A stretch of DNA of 64,000 bases from Devosia oryziradicis (lineage in GTDB: Bacteria; Pseudomonadota; Alphaproteobacteria; Rhizobiales; Devosiaceae), in NCBI RefSeq assembly GCF_016698645.1, contig NZ_CP068047.1, forward strand, positions 3,383,001 through 3,447,000, given 5' to 3'. Shown one piece after another: positions 60,868 through 64,000 of the stretch. The translations under genes were made by a program, and so were the position numbers. The notes beneath the pieces are model-generated. The model was given only the letters and a program-made list of their open reading frames with translations, was not told the origin of the DNA and searched no databases. How positions within the stretch are numbered: position 1 is the stretch's first letter; each line of letters begins with the position of its first letter.

Positions 60868-61890
60868 TCAGTGCTTGGCGTTGAACTGATGCGGGTTGAA
60901 CCGATAGGCGGTCGAACAGAACTCGCAGACCACTTCGATCTCGCCGTCGACTGCCATTTCCTCGCGATCCTCGGCGGTGAAGCTGGTGGCCAGCATGTCC
61001 TCGATACGATCGGCCGAGCAGGTGCAGCGCTCGACGACAGGCAGCGGCGTGAACACCCGTACGCCGGTCTCGTGGTAGAGCCGGAACAGCAGGCGTTCCG
61101 AACTCAGGTCCGGGTCCGCCAGTTCGAGATCGTCCAGCGTTGCCAGGTGCACCTTGGCCTCGTTCCAGCCATCGGCTTCGACGAAATCGGGATCGGCCGT
61201 TTCCGGATTGTCGAAATTGCCATCGCCGGGCAAGTCGGCCATCTGCGACATGCCATGCTCGGGCAGATGCTGGATCAGCACGCCGCCGGCGCGCCAATGC
61301 GGCCGGTGGTCGCCCTTCCTGGTGAATTCGGCGACGGCAATGCGTACCTGCGTCGGGATCTGCTCGGACTGCATGAAATAGGTGTGCGCCACTTCTTCGA
61401 GCGAATTGCCATGCAGGGCCACGATGCCCTGGTAGCGCTCGGTATGAGCACCTTGGTCGATGGTCATCGCCAGGTGGCCATTGCCCAGCAACTCGCTGGG
61501 TCTGGTGCGGCCTTCCTCGGCGGCCTTGAGCAGCGCGTCGCGGTCGAAGCGGGCATAGCCGCGCAGCCCGTCCGGTGCGTCGAAGTCGACGACGATCAGG
61601 TTGACCGGCCCGTCGGTCTGGGTCTGCATGATGAAACGGCCCTCGAACTTGAGGGACGAGCCAATCAGGGCGGCCAGCACCACGGCCTCGCCGAGCAGGC
61701 GAGCAACCGGGGCCGGATAATTGTGGCGGCTGAGGATGGTATCGAGCGCGTCGCCCAGCCGCACGCTGCGGCCGCGGGTATCGAGCTTGTCCAGGGTGAA
61801 CGGCACCACGGTATCATCGCCGCTTTCCGGCCGGTCGAGCCCCAGGGCACTCATCAGGTTCTCGCTCATGGCAGTCGTATCCGTGGTCAT
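60868..61890 (-). CDS. hslO: Redox-regulated chaperone Hsp33
   Basis: About 340 residues, a cytoplasmic holdase activated by oxidation and unfolding. The N-terminal domain carries LLGEAVVLAALIGSSLKFEG and the C-terminal zinc site has RCTCSADRIEDML (C-x-C) and VVCEFCSTAYRF (C-x-x-C), the four conserved cysteines. Start is not well fixed: GTG 61899, ATG 61890 or ATG 61869, none with a good Shine-Dalgarno. Order argD-argF-hslO is common in Hyphomicrobiales. A terminator-like hairpin lies between argF and this gene. Confidence 0.93.
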   Translation of the reverse strand: MTTDTTAMSENLMSALGLDRPESGDDTVVPFTLDKLDTRGRSVRLGDALDTILSRHNYPAPVARLLGEAVVLAALIGSSLKFEGRFIMQTQTDGPVNLIVVDFDAPDGLRGYARFDRDALLKAAEEGRTRPSELLGNGHLAMTIDQGAHTERYQGIVALHGNSLEEVAHTYFMQSEQIPTQVRIAVAEFTRKGDHRPHWRAGGVLIQHLPEHGMSQMADLPGDGNFDNPETADPDFVEADGWNEAKVHLATLDDLELADPDLSSERLLFRLYHETGVRVFTPLPVVERCTCSADRIEDMLATSFTAEDREEMAVDGEIEVVCEFCSTAYRFNPHQFNAKH

Positions 61891-61942
61891 TGTGGTCACG
61901 TGGCTTTCGGTAGGCCGATCCTTCGGGCGCCCGGAAAGACCA

Positions 61943-61975
61943 CTGCGTCACTCCCGTCCGGCGGGAGCGACGCAG
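61943..61975 (-). terminator. Hairpin between argF and hslO
   Basis: CTGCGTC-A-CTCCCG pairs with CGGGAG-C-GACGCAG, a 14-step stem with one mismatch and a 5-nt loop, 33 bp after the argF stop. It is probably the terminator of the argDF operon. Confidence 0.6.
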
Positions 61976-62008
61976 CGATGGTATCACAGGCGGCTAAAGT
62001 CGGACCGA

Positions 62009-62941
62009 CTAATTGGTCTCGACGCCGAAGGCCCAGCACAGGATGGCTTTTTGGGCATGCAGGCGGTTTTCGGCCTCGTCGAACACCACCGACTGGGGAC
62101 CATCGATTACCTCGTCGGTCACCTCGTCGCCGCGATGGGCGGGCAGGCAGTGCATGAAAAGGGCGTTCTTGTCCGCCAAGGCCATCAAGTTGGTGTTGAC
62201 CTGGTACGGTTTCAAGACCCGGCGGCGCTCGGCGGCATCCACGTCACCCATGGACACCCAGGTATCGGCCAGGACCAGGTCCGCCCCTTCGACGGCCTCT
62301 CGCGGGTCCTCAATGAGCTTCACATATTTGCCGGCGCGGCGGATGTCTTCCATCAGGTCTTTTTCCGGGCTGTATTCATCCGGCACGGCGATGGTCAGTT
62401 CGCATTCGAACAGCTCGGCCGCGTTCACCCAGGAATGGAGCACATTGTTGCTGTCACCCACCCAGGCGACCTTGGCGCCCTTGATGGGACCGCGGTGCTC
62501 CTCGAACGTCATCAGGTCCGCCATGATCTGGCAGGGATGGGCGCGGCGCGTCAGGCCGTTGATGACGGGGACGGTGGCGCCTTCGGCCAGCTCGAGCAGG
62601 TCGGCGTGGCTGAGGATGCGGATCATGATGGCATCGACGTAGCGGCTCATCACCTTGGCCGTATCGGCCAGGGTTTCCTCGCGGCTGAGCTGCATCTCCT
62701 GCCCGGAGAGCATGATGGTCTCGCCGCCCAGCTGGCGCATGCCGACGTCGAAGCTGACGCGGGTGCGGGTCGACTGCTTGTCGAAGATCATCGCCAGGAC
62801 TTTGTCCTTGAGCGGCTGCGGGCGGTGGCCTTCCCTGAGGCCCGCCTTGAGGGAGACTGCGGCATCGAGCATGCCGCGCAGTTCGGGATAGGTGAAATCG
62901 TCGATGGAAAGAAAATGCCTTGGGGTGCCGGTCGAGGTCAT
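62009..62941 (-). CDS. argF: Ornithine carbamoyltransferase
   Basis: A 310-residue enzyme that makes citrulline from ornithine and carbamoyl phosphate in arginine synthesis. Marks: carbamoyl-phosphate loop [42 protein letters not shown], the SMG loop ADTWVSMGD, and [12 protein letters not shown] with the active-site cysteine. ATG 62941. It lies 119 bp after argD on the same strand. Confidence 0.96.
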   Translation of the reverse strand: MTSTGTPRHFLSIDDFTYPELRGMLDAAVSLKAGLREGHRPQPLKDKVLAMIFDKQSTRTRVSFDVGMRQLGGETIMLSGQEMQLSREETLADTAKVMSRYVDAIMIRILSHADLLELAEGATVPVINGLTRRAHPCQIMADLMTFEEHRGPIKGAKVAWVGDSNNVLHSWVNAAELFECELTIAVPDEYSPEKDLMEDIRRAGKYVKLIEDPREAVEGADLVLADTWVSMGDVDAAERRRVLKPYQVNTNLMALADKNALFMHCLPAHRGDEVTDEVIDGPQSVVFDEAENRLHAQKAILCWAFGVETN

Positions 62942-63060
62942 GGGCCGGGTTCCTTTGTGACGCTATGGATGGTCGATGCGAATGCGCGTTCTCCCCGCCT
63001 CAGGGCGGAGGAAACAAACCGCGTCGTCGCCGACCATAATAGCGGACAGCCAGTTTCATT

Positions 63061-64000
63061 TCAGCCGACTGCCGGAACCGACGCCGTCTCGGCCTCTATG
63101 GCGTCGAAGGCGGCGCCGAGCTTGGCCATGGCTTCCTCGATCTCCGCCTCGGTGACGATCAGCGGCGGAATGAGCCGCAATACGTTGTCGCCGGCGCCGA
63201 TGGCCAGCATGCGGTGATCGTCGCGCAGCCGCGCCACGAAATCCCGTACCGGCGGGGTGATCTTGATGCCGGCAAGCAGACCCTTGCCGCGCAGTTCGAG
63301 CACATAGTCGGGATATTTCTGCGCCAGCTGCTGCAGGTGCCAGGCCAGCTTCTGGCCCATCTGGTTGACATGGTCGATGAAGCCGGGCGCCAGGATGCGG
63401 TCGAGCACGGCATTGCCCACGGCGGTGGCCAGCGGGTTGCCGCCATAGGTCGAGCCATGCGTGCCCGGCACCATGGACGCGGCAACCTCGCCCTTGGCGA
63501 GGCAGGCACCCAGCGGGAAGCCGCCGCCGATGGCCTTGGCCACCGCGACGATATCGGGCGTGATACCGGCCCATTCGAAGGCAAAGAAGCGTCCCGTCCG
63601 GCCATAGCCGCACTGCACTTCATCCAGGATCAGCAGCATGCCGTGCTGGTCGCACAGCGCGCGCAGGCCCTGCATGAATTCCGTCGTCATGGCGGTCACG
63701 CCGCCCTCGCCCTGCACCGTCTCGATCAGGATGGCGCAGGTCTGGGGAGTGATAAGAGCCTTGACCGCTTCGAGGTCGCCGGGCTTGGTATGCTTGAAAC
63801 CGGGCATTGGCGGGCCAAAGCCTTCCAGATAGCTCGGATTGCCGCCGGCCGCGATCGTGCCCATGGTACGGCCGTGGAAGGAGCCGGTGAAGGCGATGAT
63901 TTCGTAGCGATCGGTCTCGCCCTTGGCCCAGAAATAGTGCCGCGCCGTCTTGATGGCGCATTCGAGCGCCTCGGCCCCCGAATTAGTGAAGAACACCGAG
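63061..64000 (-). CDS. argD: Acetylornithine aminotransferase, N-terminus beyond the window
   Basis: About 313 C-terminal residues of a class III PLP aminotransferase, cut at the window edge; family length is near 400. Seen: FTNSGAEALECAIKTAR, FHGRTMGTIAAGGNP, PLP-aspartate motif LLILDEVQCGYGRTGRFFAF, PLP-lysine motif AVAKAIGGGFPLGAC and HGSTYGGNPLATAV. It catalyses the aminotransfer to N-acetylglutamate semialdehyde and usually also succinyldiaminopimelate aminotransfer. It precedes argF, as is usual in this order. Confidence 0.95.
   Translation of the reverse strand, partial: SVFFTNSGAEALECAIKTARHYFWAKGETDRYEIIAFTGSFHGRTMGTIAAGGNPSYLEGFGPPMPGFKHTKPGDLEAVKALITPQTCAILIETVQGEGGVTAMTTEFMQGLRALCDQHGMLLILDEVQCGYGRTGRFFAFEWAGITPDIVAVAKAIGGGFPLGACLAKGEVAASMVPGTHGSTYGGNPLATAVGNAVLDRILAPGFIDHVNQMGQKLAWHLQQLAQKYPDYVLELRGKGLLAGIKITPPVRDFVARLRDDHRMLAIGAGDNVLRLIPPLIVTEAEIEEAMAKLGAAFDAIEAETASVPAVG

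Overview
The window is GC-rich, densely packed bacterial chromosome, almost certainly from an alphaproteobacterium of the Hyphomicrobiales. A Devosia-like organism is my best guess (inference from gene content only). Pointers are a SAM-II riboswitch in front of metZ, a long-form dCTP deaminase, a class I lysyl-tRNA synthetase, a PodJ-like coiled-coil/SEL1/peptidoglycan-binding protein, the argD-argF-hslO order, DUF6460 and TIGR02186 proteins, FixJ-type regulators, and GANTC sites of the kind methylated by CcrM. No prophage, integrase, transposase, CRISPR array or plasmid gene is visible; this is core-type chromosome with a carbohydrate-uptake section.

Layout. 1-8 kb: end of a VOC protein, a phosphoesterase, then a signalling group (FixJ-like regulator with a degenerate receiver, mscL, PAS hybrid kinase), a DGPF/YCII protein coupled to an ECF42-type sigma factor, and a MATE exporter. 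7.4-8.6 kb: a three-gene coupled operon (DUF6460 membrane protein, P-loop kinase, small exported protein). 8.8-13.7 kb: Lhr-type helicase plus PdeM nuclease, then TauE-like exporter plus TIGR02186 protein. 13.8-29 kb: PodJ-like protein, NarL-type regulator, pyrD, an S24 (LexA-like) regulator, lysS, TerB and DUF2161 proteins, an amino-acid-type binding protein, metZ with its riboswitch, and dcd.

27.5-37.2 kb: a complete chemotaxis operon read right to left: STAS protein, cheY, cheA, cheW, mcp, cheW, cheR, cheB, and a soluble MCP-like protein. Most junctions are 4-nt stop/start overlaps. No recognisable cheZ, cheC, cheX or cheD is present. The last gene carries a DxxxQ motif and an acidic C-terminal peptide that both resemble CheZ, so it is a candidate for the missing CheY-P phosphatase; this is the most interesting lead in the window. 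Upstream lies a 500-bp non-coding region with seven GANTC sites in 89 bp, then an HD-GYP response regulator. A tRNA-Gly(CCC) gene with its own promoter follows.

39-53.4 kb: two ABC uptake systems flanking an alpha-L-arabinofuranosidase and two regulators. One is an Opp/Dpp-type importer (binding protein, two permeases, two ATPases); the other is a YtfQ-YtfR-YtfT-YjfF-type furanose importer with a terminal GntR/FCD regulator. Together they look like a locus for using arabinofuranosides and related furanoses. Both importers have strong hairpins between the binding-protein gene and the rest of the operon, consistent with unequal expression.

53.4-64 kb: methyltransferase and LysR regulator (divergent), an ABC-F protein, a 5TMR-LYT/PAS/GGDEF diguanylate cyclase ending next to a processive GT2 glycosyltransferase, then hslO, argF and the C-terminal part of argD at the edge. 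A family of GC-rich palindromic repeats occurs at least four times between genes, and twice lies where it could provide the Shine-Dalgarno sequence of the next gene.
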